DNA of 15,510 nt. It comes from Verrucomicrobiota bacterium. GTDB taxonomy: Bacteria; Verrucomicrobiota; Verrucomicrobiia; Opitutales; UBA953. Positions 7,620 through 13,557 of the stretch are shown piece by piece; position 1 is the first letter of the stretch, and each line of letters opens with the position of its first letter. Under the pieces are notes generated by a model. It made no database searches, was not told the origin of the DNA, and worked only from the letters and a program-made list of their open reading frames with translations. The position numbers and the translations under genes are program-made. The stretch is from NCBI GenBank assembly GCA_009924535.1, contig RFRI01000007.1, positions 1 to 15,510 of the forward strand. Reading direction: 5' to 3'.

Positions 7620-7640
7620 GCCTCGGCTTCACGACCCAGT

Positions 7641-7670
7641 AAAAACCCGCCGCGAACCGGCGGGTTTTTT
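7641..7670. terminator. Bidirectional intrinsic terminator between rpmB and dgkA
   Basis: A perfect 7-base stem CCCGCCG (7646-7652) / CGGCGGG (7658-7664) with a 5-base loop is flanked by A5 on the left (7641-7645) and T6 on the right (7665-7670). It therefore works in both directions, ending rpmB (plus, stop at 7619) and dgkA (minus, stop at 7680). Confidence 0.9.
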
Positions 7671-7679
7671 GTGCCCGGA

Positions 7680-8081
7680 TTACTTGGCGCCGAAACGCTG
7701 CCAGAGCACCGTGCCCCAGATAGCCAGGGCGATGACGATGGTCAGGAAGACCGCGGCGCTCCCCATGTCTTTGGCCCGCTTGGCCAGTGGGTGTCGTTCG
7801 AGGGAGATGTGGTCGGTGTTCGCCTCGATGGCCGAGTTGATGAGTTCGACGATCAGGATCAGTTGCAGGCAGGAGAAGAGCAGGGCGCGCTCGAGCAGGC
7901 TGACCGGCACGAACCAGGCGACGATCGAAAGCGGGACGACCACCATGAGCTCCTGCTTAAAAGCTTCCTCGTGCTTGGCAGCGGCACGCAGGCCGTCCCA
8001 AGTGTAGCGAAGGGCGCTAAAGAGGCGGGAAAAGCCGCCTTTGGACTTCATGGTCTGACCGTAAGGCTTAGGATGGGACAT
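7680..8081 (-). CDS. dgkA: Diacylglycerol kinase, DgkA type (integral membrane)
   Basis: This encodes 133 residues from ATG 8081. The core matches E. coli DgkA closely: GLRAAAKHEEAFKQE, the catalytic-region IVELINSAIEAN (the conserved glutamates of this small kinase) and RAKDMGSAAVFL, with three hydrophobic segments. DgkA phosphorylates diacylglycerol or, in many bacteria, undecaprenol, recycling lipid carriers at the inner membrane. A second ATG at 8051 would give 123 residues starting MKSKGGFSRLF, which fits the E. coli length better and leaves a leader behind the candidate promoter. Neither start has a Shine-Dalgarno sequence, so the start is uncertain. It converges with rpmB over a shared terminator and is divergent from rpoZ. 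Confidence 0.93.
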   Translation of the reverse strand: MSHPKPYGQTMKSKGGFSRLFSALRYTWDGLRAAAKHEEAFKQELMVVVPLSIVAWFVPVSLLERALLFSCLQLILIVELINSAIEANTDHISLERHPLAKRAKDMGSAAVFLTIVIALAIWGTVLWQRFGAK

Positions 8082-8089
8082 CTATTGGC

Positions 8090-8118
8090 ACTTTACCCCC
8101 CCTGTTTTCGTAGGGCAA
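8090..8118 (-). promoter_or_regulatory. Candidate promoter of dgkA
   Basis: On the minus strand TTGCCC (8118-8113) is followed by 17 bases and TAAAGT (8095-8090). Each box matches four of six consensus bases. Transcription would begin close to the first dgkA ATG, so the second ATG at 8051 may be the one used. Confidence 0.35.
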
Positions 8119-8122
8119 AGGC

Positions 8123-8141
8123 ATTTTTAGGCCCCAAAAAT
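8123..8141. repeat. AT-arm palindrome in the dgkA-rpoZ divergent region
   Basis: ATTTTTAGGCCCCAAAAAT is a near-perfect inverted repeat with one mismatched pair around a central C. It lies between the two candidate divergent promoters and just before the rpoZ -35 box. It could be an operator or a bidirectional hairpin; which one is unknown. Confidence 0.5.
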
Positions 8142-8144
8142 CGC

Positions 8145-8172
8145 TTGCCAGAGGGGGGTGCTACCCTAGGTT
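8145..8172 (+). promoter_or_regulatory. Candidate promoter of rpoZ
   Basis: A TTGCCA box (8145-8150), 16 bases, TAGGTT (8167-8172), and then 28 bases to the ATG at 8201. The geometry is the same as in front of rpmB. The -10 match is only three of six, so this remains a proposal. Confidence 0.35.
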
Positions 8173-8200
8173 CAGAGGTTCCTTAGTCGGAAAACCTACC

Positions 8201-8446
8201 ATGCGCGACGATTACCTCCAAGATGCCCGTAAAGTCATCCCTGATGCGAACATTCTCATCAACGTGATCTCCAAGCGCGTGAAGCAGCTCCGCAGCACGG
8301 CCGATTACTCCGTCCAGCCGCCCAAGTATAATCACACCCTGGGCGACGTGTTTGAAAAGCTTTCCCCTGAAGACATCGCCCTGCGCGAAGTCATTGAAGG
8401 TCGCATCTCCTGGGAGTTCCGTCCTGAGGATCGTCTGCCTGCCTAA
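8201..8446 (+). CDS. rpoZ: RNA polymerase omega subunit
   Basis: This encodes 81 residues. ANILINVISKRVKQLR (about 17-32) matches the core omega helix that grips the beta' tail, and IALREVIEGRISW (59-71) matches the conserved ALREI.xG ending of the family. Omega assists folding of beta' and assembly of RNA polymerase. The N-terminus MRDDYLQDARKVIPD takes the place of the usual A(R)xT(V)ED start, as in divergent omega proteins, so the call rests on the two core blocks. There is no Shine-Dalgarno sequence before ATG 8201. smpB follows after 52 bases on the same strand. No terminator was seen between them; the GCCGGC-TT-GCCGGC palindrome at 8464-8477 lacks a T-run. Confidence 0.85.
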   Translation: MRDDYLQDARKVIPDANILINVISKRVKQLRSTADYSVQPPKYNHTLGDVFEKLSPEDIALREVIEGRISWEFRPEDRLPA

Positions 8447-8498
8447 GGCAGTCACCCACCTCAGCCGGCTTGCCGGCGAGTAGCCTTTTCGTCATCCG

Positions 8499-8966
8499 AT
8501 GGCCGCCCGCCGAGAGCATGTTCTTCCCGAGGTCAATAACCCGAAGGCGGGACGTGACTATTTCATCGGCCCGACCTTCGAGGCGGGGATCGTCCTGCGC
8601 GGCACCGAGGTGAAGTCCCTTCGCGCCGGCCGGGCCAATATCGCCGACGCGTTCATCAAGATCAGCCCGAAGGGCGTCATGCTCTACCACGCGCACATCG
8701 CGGAGTACGACTTCGGCAACCTCAACAACCACGCCTCCTACCGCACGCGCCAGCTGCTGCTGAAGGAGGCCGAAATCGAGAAGATCGCCGCGGAGATCCA
8801 GTCCGGCGGCCACGCGATCATCCCCCTGAAAATCTACTTTAAGCACGGCCTAGCGAAGTGCCTCCTCGCCGTGGGCAAGGGTAAGAAGATGCATGACAAG
8901 CGTCAGGACATCAAGGAACGCGAAGCCAAACGCGAGATCTCGCGCGCGATGAGCCGACGGAAGTGA
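8499..8966 (+). CDS. smpB: SsrA-binding protein SmpB
   Basis: This encodes 155 residues, full length. The signature blocks are NPKAGRDYFIGPTFEAGIVLRGTEVKSLR-like sequence (15-43), ANIADAFIKI (46-55), HIAEYDFGN (66-74), R.RQLLLKEAEIEKI (82-96), and the basic tail GKKMHDKRQDIKEREAKREISRAM. SmpB carries tmRNA to stalled ribosomes, and its basic C-terminal tail lies in the empty mRNA channel. The ssrA RNA gene itself is not in this window. It overlaps trmL by four bases (GTGA, 8963-8966), so the two are translationally coupled. Confidence 0.97.
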   Translation: MAARREHVLPEVNNPKAGRDYFIGPTFEAGIVLRGTEVKSLRAGRANIADAFIKISPKGVMLYHAHIAEYDFGNLNNHASYRTRQLLLKEAEIEKIAAEIQSGGHAIIPLKIYFKHGLAKCLLAVGKGKKMHDKRQDIKEREAKREISRAMSRRK

Positions 8967-9436
8967 AGCCGCCGCTCCATCTCGTCCTGCTCCGCCCGGA
9001 GATCCCGCCAAATACTGGCAATGTGGGCCGCATGTGCGCCGTGACAGGCTGCGTATTGCACCTTGTCCATCCGTTGGGCTTCAAGATTGACGACGCCAAG
9101 CTGCGTCGCGCCGGCATGGATTACTGGCACGAACTCGACGTCCGTCATCATGACAATTGGGAGGCCTTCCTCGCCTCGCCCGGCCGCCCAGAACGCCTCT
9201 GGCTTTTCACCACCAAGACGACGCGCGGCCTCTGGGACGCGCAGTTCCAGGAAGGCGACGGACTTGTCTTCGGCAACGAAGGCTCCGGCACGCCCGATGA
9301 GATCCACGCGTGGTTCGGTCCGGACCGCGAAGTGAAGATCCCGCACTTCAACGACAAGACTCGTTCGCTCAATCTCTCGACCGCCTGCGGGATCGCGACG
9401 TATGAGGCGCTCAGGCAGATCAAGAGAGTGGGATGA
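8963..9436 (+). CDS. trmL: tRNA (cytidine(34)-2'-O)-methyltransferase TrmL
   Basis: This encodes 157 residues from a GTG start inside the smpB stop, the same length as E. coli TrmL. SPOUT-fold markers are visible: PPNTGNVGR (15-23), LHLVHPLGF, GLVFGNEGSG (motif 2, near 100-109) and RSLNLSTACGIATYEALRQ (motif 3, near the end). These form the knotted SAM site. TrmL 2'-O-methylates the wobble base of tRNA-Leu isoacceptors. The final bases, including the stop TGA at 9434-9436, fall within the first unit of the repeat array that bounds the four-helix-bundle element. The protein is nevertheless of normal length and looks intact. Confidence 0.95.
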   Translation: MKPPLHLVLLRPEIPPNTGNVGRMCAVTGCVLHLVHPLGFKIDDAKLRRAGMDYWHELDVRHHDNWEAFLASPGRPERLWLFTTKTTRGLWDAQFQEGDGLVFGNEGSGTPDEIHAWFGPDREVKIPHFNDKTRSLNLSTACGIATYEALRQIKRVG

Positions 9437-9505
9437 CTGAGTCGATGGCAGATGACAGATGACGGATGGCTGAAGCGATGACAGGGGACTGAATCGATTG
9501 CGGAT
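9432..9505 (+). repeat. Left array of degenerate 19-base repeats
   Basis: Units with consensus near GACTGARTCGATGACAGRN lie at 9435-9453, 9468-9486 and 9487-9505, with a degenerate stretch (9454-9467) between the first and second. A larger period of 33 bases is also visible: 9432-9452 and 9465-9485 match at 16 of 21 positions. The array begins inside the last trmL codon pair. Confidence 0.75.
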
Positions 9506-9510
9506 GGGGT

Positions 9511-9891
9511 CTAGTCTGGTCGGGACTTGCGGTAGGCAATTAGGCCGCCGATGAGTCTGCCTACCAAGGTCATCTGTCCGGCGATGCTTCGGCTGTCCTC
9601 GACTTCAATCAGGCCGGCGCGCAGGCAGACTTCTATCTGTGACTCGAGTTCGCAGAGCGAGCCGCGGGCGATATAGAGGAATCTCAGCGAGTCCCGGTTG
9701 GTCCCCCGGCCGTTGCCTTCGGCAATATTCGAGGGGATGGAAATGGCGGCGCGGCGTATCTGGTCGGCCAATCCGCGGTCGATGGATTTGGCCCGTCTGA
9801 CGCAAAGTTTGTAAATCAACACCGCCAGGTCCCTGGATTCCGCCCAAGCCTTAAGCTGCCGGTAAGGCGGCCCCTCTGCCGAAGATTCCAT
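9511..9891 (-). CDS. Four-helix-bundle protein of the 23S rRNA intervening-sequence family (S23/IVP)
   Basis: This encodes 126 residues. The family signature is very clear: LADQIRRAAISIPSNIAEG (41-59) followed by FLYIARGSLCELESQI (71-86), preceded by a YRQLKAWAESRDLAVLIYKL helix. Proteins of this family form pentameric four-helix bundles. They were first noticed as reading frames within 23S rRNA intervening sequences but are also scattered as stand-alone genes, and their biochemical role is unknown. The basic surface suggests nucleic-acid contact, which is inference. The gene is opposite in direction to its neighbours, lies 12 bases inside the left repeat unit copy used for pairing, and is enclosed by inverted repeats. 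It is probably an acquired or dispersed unit. Confidence 0.9.
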   Translation of the reverse strand: MESSAEGPPYRQLKAWAESRDLAVLIYKLCVRRAKSIDRGLADQIRRAAISIPSNIAEGNGRGTNRDSLRFLYIARGSLCELESQIEVCLRAGLIEVEDSRSIAGQMTLVGRLIGGLIAYRKSRPD

Positions 9892-9926
9892 GCTCCAGGG
9901 TGGTCGCTTGGTTCGCGCGTGGCAAC

Positions 9927-9957
9927 GAGGGTAGTCCCTCAGCCGCTTGTAGGGCGG
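9927..9957. other. Two small hairpins in the leader of the four-helix-bundle gene
   Basis: GAGGG (9927-9931) pairs with CCCTC (9936-9940) around a TAGT loop, and CCGC (9943-9946) pairs with GCGG (9954-9957). On the minus strand these lie 36-66 bases before the start codon. Both stems are short, so a structural role is tentative. Confidence 0.35.
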
Positions 9958-9958
9958 T

Positions 9959-9999
9959 TTCTGTCATCGATTCAGTCCTCTGTCATCGACTCAGTCATC
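9959..9999 (-). repeat. Right array of the 19-base repeat, inverted
   Basis: There are two tandem 19-base units (9959-9977 and 9978-9996) matching each other at 17 of 19 bases and reading on the minus strand as GACTGARTCGATGACAGA. Together with three more bases they form the inverted partner of the left array. Confidence 0.75.
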
Positions 10000-10058
10000 T
10001 GCACCTCCCGCTTGCCTTATCCCTCCCATCCTTACCCTTGCTCTTACTCTTTCCCGTC

Positions 10059-10832
10059 ATGACTCGGCTCGAAACCATCCGCTCCCGCATCGCGCCCGCC
10101 CGTGCACGTCTGCTCGCGCACCCGCTTTACGCCCGCATGGCCTCGCTCGACGACGTGCGGGTGTTCATGCGTTCGCATGTCTTCGCGGTCTGGGATTTCA
10201 TGTCGCTCCTGAAGCGCCTGCAGCGGGATCTGACCTGCGTGACGGTGCCCTGGGTGCCGGTCGGCGACGCGGAAGTCCGTTTCCTCATCAATGAGATCGT
10301 TTGCGGCGAAGAGTCCGACGTCGACCCGCGCGGGGGCCGTATCGCGCACTTCGACCTCTACCTGCGCGCCATGCACGATGCTGGTTCCGATACGGCCGCC
10401 GTCGACAAGGCCCTCGCCTCCGTTCGGGCAGGAGGCTCCACTGCCGCCGCTCTCGTTTCCGCTGGTGTCTCGTCCGGTGCCGCCGCCTTCTCCGGCGCGA
10501 CCTTCGCCCTGGCGGCGAACGGTAAATCGCACGAGGTCGCCGCGGCTTTCACCTTCGGACGCGAGGACCTGATTCCGGACATGTTCACGGAACTCGTCAC
10601 GCGCCTCAGCCGCGAGCACCCGGGCAAGCTCGACACCTTCCGTTATTACCTCGAGCGGCACATCGAGGTCGACGGCGGCCATCACGGCGCCATTTCGCTC
10701 CGCATGGTCGAACTGCTCTGCGGCGATGACGACCTCAAGTGGGCCGAGGCCGCTGCGGCTTCCGTCGCCGCCATCGAATCACGCATCGCCTTGTGGGATG
10801 CGATCGTCGGAGAGCTCGGCCGTCATGCTTAA
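10059..10832 (+). CDS. DUF3050 protein, probable heme-oxygenase-like fold
   Basis: This encodes 257 residues from ATG 10059. The frame is open upstream to 9900 but that part is low-complexity and crosses the repeat array. Family blocks are FMRSHVFAVWDFMSLLKRLQRDLTCVTVPW-type sequence (36-65), RFLINEIVCGEESD (74-87), HFDLYLRAM (97-105), FTFGREDLIPDMF (164-176) and RYYLERHIEVDGGHHG (195-210). Conserved acidic and histidine residues (E84/E85, H97, E169, H201, D205, H208/H209) on helices fit a heme-oxygenase-like, possibly di-metal, site; the metal and substrate are unknown. The leader is pyrimidine-rich without a Shine-Dalgarno sequence. Its stop overlaps the start of the DUF2306 gene by eight bases. 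Confidence 0.85.
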   Translation: MTRLETIRSRIAPARARLLAHPLYARMASLDDVRVFMRSHVFAVWDFMSLLKRLQRDLTCVTVPWVPVGDAEVRFLINEIVCGEESDVDPRGGRIAHFDLYLRAMHDAGSDTAAVDKALASVRAGGSTAAALVSAGVSSGAAAFSGATFALAANGKSHEVAAAFTFGREDLIPDMFTELVTRLSREHPGKLDTFRYYLERHIEVDGGHHGAISLRMVELLCGDDDLKWAEAAAASVAAIESRIALWDAIVGELGRHA

Positions 10833-11427
10833 GGGCGCTTTTTGGTTCACGCTGGTCTGCTCCGTGGCGGTCGCCGTCTACGCGGTCGTCGGCTACGCTT
10901 TCCTCACGCCGGGCCAGACGGTGCACCCTGCGATGAAGGCCGCCTATGCGGCTTACCCATGGCGCATCCTCATCCATGTCGCGGCTTCGCTGGTGGCGCT
11001 GGCCGTCGGGCCGTGGCAATTCATCCCTGCGTTGCGACGTCGGAAGGCGCTGCACCGCGGACTCGGCTTCGTCTACTTCCTCGCCGTCTTCGTCGGTGGC
11101 ATCTCCGGCCTGTTCACGGCCTTTATCGCTCAGGGCGGCATGATCTCACAGGTCGGCTTCATGACGCTCTCCGTGCTCTGGGTCGGCTCGTCTATCGCCG
11201 CCCTCTCGGCGATCAAGCGAGGGGATTATCTTGCGCACGAAGCCTGGGCGATCCGTAGCTTCGCGCTGACTTTCTCCGCCGTCACGATTCGCCTGCAACT
11301 GGGCGCGGGCTTCGCCTCGGGCCATCGCTTCGAGGATTTCTACTGGATGCTTTCGTGGACCTGCTGGATCCCGAACTTGATTGTCGCCGAATGGCTGATT
11401 CGCCGCCGTCCGGCTGCCGAGGTCTGA
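10825..11427 (+). CDS. DUF2306 integral membrane protein
   Basis: This encodes 200 residues from ATG 10825, inside the end of the DUF3050 gene. About six hydrophobic segments are visible (near 5-26, 45-66, 76-100, 106-130, 140-160, 170-193). The DUF2306 marks are HRGLGFVYFLAVFVGGISGL (72-91) and HEAWAIRSFALTFSAVTIRLQL, with histidines at segment ends that could bind metal or haem. Function is unknown. The 8-base overlap predicts that it is made together with the soluble DUF3050 protein, and the pair may form a cytoplasmic-membrane unit. It converges on the nitrilase-family gene with two bases between the stops and no terminator. Confidence 0.85.
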   Translation: MLKGAFWFTLVCSVAVAVYAVVGYAFLTPGQTVHPAMKAAYAAYPWRILIHVAASLVALAVGPWQFIPALRRRKALHRGLGFVYFLAVFVGGISGLFTAFIAQGGMISQVGFMTLSVLWVGSSIAALSAIKRGDYLAHEAWAIRSFALTFSAVTIRLQLGAGFASGHRFEDFYWMLSWTCWIPNLIVAEWLIRRRPAAEV

Positions 11428-11429
11428 GC

Positions 11430-12713
11430 TTACTTGGAGGCTCCCGGACGGTGGCGCTGCACGATGTCATGGAAGTCGCCGAGATTGTAAGGGCCGACGA
11501 GCGGCTTCGAAAGGTCGGCTTCGGAGACGACAATGCTGCCGCTTTCCTTCGCCTGAGCTAAGACTTTACCGGCGGGGTCGATGACGGCCGAGATCATCCA
11601 CTCGTTCTTCGGGTCGGTGAAGGTGCTGCTCACGACGTAGACGCGGTTCTCGCAGGCGCGGGCGCGGGCGAGCAGTGGGTCGCACCCCCAGACCGGCCAG
11701 GCGATGACTTCGGCACCATTGGCGGTCAGGGCCCGGGCGACTTCGGGATAGAAGCCATCGTAGCAGATCATCAGGCCAACCTTGCCGAACTTCGTGTCGA
11801 AGACGGGGTAGTCGGCTCCCGGCGCGACGCCTTTCTCGACCTCGCCGTGCGGCAGGCAGACCTTACGGTATTTTCCGAGCAGCTTACCTTCCGAGCTCAG
11901 GAGTACGGCGGTGTTATAGACGAGGTGGCCATCGCGCTCGTAGAGGCTAAGGGCGATATGAATCCCGTTCGCCTTGGCGATGCCGCCAAAGTATTCCGTG
12001 GTCGGGCCCGGGATCGGCTCGGCGCACTCGGCGGGTGCTAGTTTCGTGCGCACGTAAGGCACGGTCTCTCCGAGGACGATGAGGTCGGCCTTCTGCTTGG
12101 CGGCTTCGACGATCATCGGGGCGTATTCCTCGCAATTCTGCCGAGGCGACTTACCTGTTGGGATATATTGAACAGTCGCAAGGCGGACCTTGCGGGACGC
12201 CGGAGCCGAGGACTTTTCAAAGGTGACGTCGCTCCACTCGACGCGTCCCTTCGGTGCGTGCTGGAGATGAAGTTCGATGGTCGCCTGCGTGGCCTTGGGT
12301 GGCACCTGATAGATGCCAGCAACGATGGAGCGTCCTTGGGCGTCGAAAGAGCCGTCGATCGGATGCTCGGGCTCGGCCGTCGCTCCCGGCGTCGCCGAGA
12401 CGACGTTCTTTCCTTTTGCGTCGGTCCAGACGATGCGCGCCAATCCGCTGTGGCGCGGATTCGTGACACCAGTGGTCATGCGCGTGGCGCTGAACTTCAT
12501 GAAATCTCCACCCTGCACGGCGAAGGTCTGCTGATACCAGCCATCGAGGCCTTCCCGGGCGTCGTGCGAGATGATCAAGGTGTCGCCGTTGTGCGAGAAC
12601 ACTGGGCGGATCTCGTCTCGTGGGCTTTGTTCAGTCCAGCCGCCGTGCGAGGCTGCGAGCAGGCCCGGGCTCAAGGCAAGCAAGGCTAGCAGGGCAAGGA
12701 CGGGGTGGCTCAT
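11430..12713 (-). CDS. Exported carbon-nitrogen hydrolase (nitrilase superfamily) with N-terminal beta domain
   Basis: This encodes 427 residues from ATG 12713, chosen over a GTG at 12737 because it opens with a signal peptide (hydrophobic 4-20, cleavage near LLAASHG). Residues about 25-170 form a beta-rich region (GWYQQTFAVQGGDFMKFSA, IVWTDAKGKNV, IELHLQHAPKGRVEWSDVTF) like a carbohydrate-binding or jelly-roll module. Residues 175-427 are the nitrilase fold with the Glu-Lys-Cys triad E216 (LGETVPY), K284 (KYRKVCLPHGE) and C317 (MICYDGFYPE), so the enzyme should cleave an amide or nitrile C-N bond. Most of the superfamily is cytoplasmic, so export is notable. The substrate is unknown. It follows the DUF1080 gene by 48 bases and may share its transcript. 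Confidence 0.88.
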   Translation of the reverse strand: MSHPVLALLALLALSPGLLAASHGGWTEQSPRDEIRPVFSHNGDTLIISHDAREGLDGWYQQTFAVQGGDFMKFSATRMTTGVTNPRHSGLARIVWTDAKGKNVVSATPGATAEPEHPIDGSFDAQGRSIVAGIYQVPPKATQATIELHLQHAPKGRVEWSDVTFEKSSAPASRKVRLATVQYIPTGKSPRQNCEEYAPMIVEAAKQKADLIVLGETVPYVRTKLAPAECAEPIPGPTTEYFGGIAKANGIHIALSLYERDGHLVYNTAVLLSSEGKLLGKYRKVCLPHGEVEKGVAPGADYPVFDTKFGKVGLMICYDGFYPEVARALTANGAEVIAWPVWGCDPLLARARACENRVYVVSSTFTDPKNEWMISAVIDPAGKVLAQAKESGSIVVSEADLSKPLVGPYNLGDFHDIVQRHRPGASK

Positions 12714-12761
12714 GGGCCTATCCAATCCGACCCCCACCAGAGGGCAACGGCTTATCCGCGC

Positions 12762-13493
12762 TCAGGGCTGTCGGACGCGCAGGTTGCGGTATTCGACCTT
12801 CATCGGCGGGCCGACGTGCACCTGGACGCCGAGCTTCCCTTCGGGATGGCGGGCGGCCGCGTCGTCGTCGATGACGACGCTCATGACGTGGCCGTTGAGG
12901 ATATGTACCTGTGTACCGCCGCGGACGATGAGGTGGTATTCGTTCCAGTCGCCGTTGCGGATGAAGGCCGCGAGCTCCTTCGGGTCGCCGACCGAGCCGA
13001 CGACCTCGGCCTTGGCGCCGGGACGCACGCGGGTGATCTGGCCGCGCAGGGCGTTGAACGTACGACCACGCTCTTCGTAGTTCTGCCCAGTGTATTTGTT
13101 CTGCCCGTCGATATCCGCCTGCGGGCCGGTCAGCGCGAAGGTCAGGCCGGCGACGTCGGCGCTGTGGTAGTTGATGCCGCTGTTGCCGCGTTCGGAGATG
13201 CGATATTCCGCCTTGAGCTCGAAATCTCCAGGCAGGGATCCGTCCCAGATGATAAAGGTATTATTCTTCACGATGGTCGCCGGCGTAATCTCGCCGACGA
13301 TTGCGCCTCCTTCGCAGCGCCAATATTTCGGGTCGCCGGTCCAACCTTTGAGTGTCTGGCCGTCGAACATCGGTTTCCAGCCGAGGGTCTCTTCGGCTGA
13401 GGGCACGGGCATGGTCTGCTTCGGCTTGGGTGGGCCATCTTCGGCGGCGCCAAGGGTCAGGCAGGCGATCAGGAGGCAGGGAAGGGCTTTCAT
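12762..13493 (-). CDS. Exported DUF1080 protein (3-keto-disaccharide hydrolase-type domain)
   Basis: This encodes 243 residues. It starts with a signal peptide (MKALPCLLIACLTLGAA, then EDG). LIAC at 8-11 also fits a lipobox, but so early that normal cleavage is likelier. The single DUF1080/concanavalin-like domain shows GWKPMFDGQTLKGWTG (38-53), FELKAEYRISERGNSGINYHS (91-111), NEWNEYHLIV-type sequence near 181-190 (here GDWNEYHLIV) and GKLGVQVHVGPPMKVEYRNLRVR at the end. The family is expanded in Planctomycetota and Verrucomicrobiota and includes hydrolases of 3-keto-glycosides in sugar breakdown; whether this copy is catalytic is unknown. It is first in a probable two-gene unit with the exported amidohydrolase, and is divergent from the symporter gene with 64 bases between the starts. 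Confidence 0.9.
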   Translation of the reverse strand: MKALPCLLIACLTLGAAEDGPPKPKQTMPVPSAEETLGWKPMFDGQTLKGWTGDPKYWRCEGGAIVGEITPATIVKNNTFIIWDGSLPGDFELKAEYRISERGNSGINYHSADVAGLTFALTGPQADIDGQNKYTGQNYEERGRTFNALRGQITRVRPGAKAEVVGSVGDPKELAAFIRNGDWNEYHLIVRGGTQVHILNGHVMSVVIDDDAAARHPEGKLGVQVHVGPPMKVEYRNLRVRQP

Positions 13494-13557
13494 GGGGTCG
13501 GCGTTGATTAAAGTGGAATCCCATAAGGGTCGCTCCTAAAAGTGTGCACCCCTCCCC

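Larger units (their letters stand above)
9432..9999. mobile_element. Four-helix-bundle gene unit bounded by inverted 19-base repeat arrays (putative small mobile unit)
   Basis: This 568-base unit comprises a left array of direct repeats (9432-9505), a four-helix-bundle gene on the minus strand (9511-9891), a leader with two small hairpins, and a right array in inverted orientation (9959-9999). The best inverted pair is 9465-9498 against 9966-9999, matching 30 of 34 bases. No transposase and no target-site duplication were seen. The form resembles 23S rRNA intervening sequences, where complementary ends enclose a reading frame of this same protein family, but it sits here between protein genes. 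Mobility is inferred, not shown. Confidence 0.5.

Noticed and set aside
8464..8477. GCCGGC-TT-GCCGGC palindrome between rpoZ and smpB as a terminator
   Set aside because: There is no T-run directly after it, and a two-base loop leaves at most four stable pairs. rpoZ and smpB may share a transcript.
9900..10058. N-terminal extension of the DUF3050 frame
   Set aside because: The extra 53 codons cross the inverted repeat array and encode low-complexity sequence. The DUF3050 homology begins just after ATG 10059.
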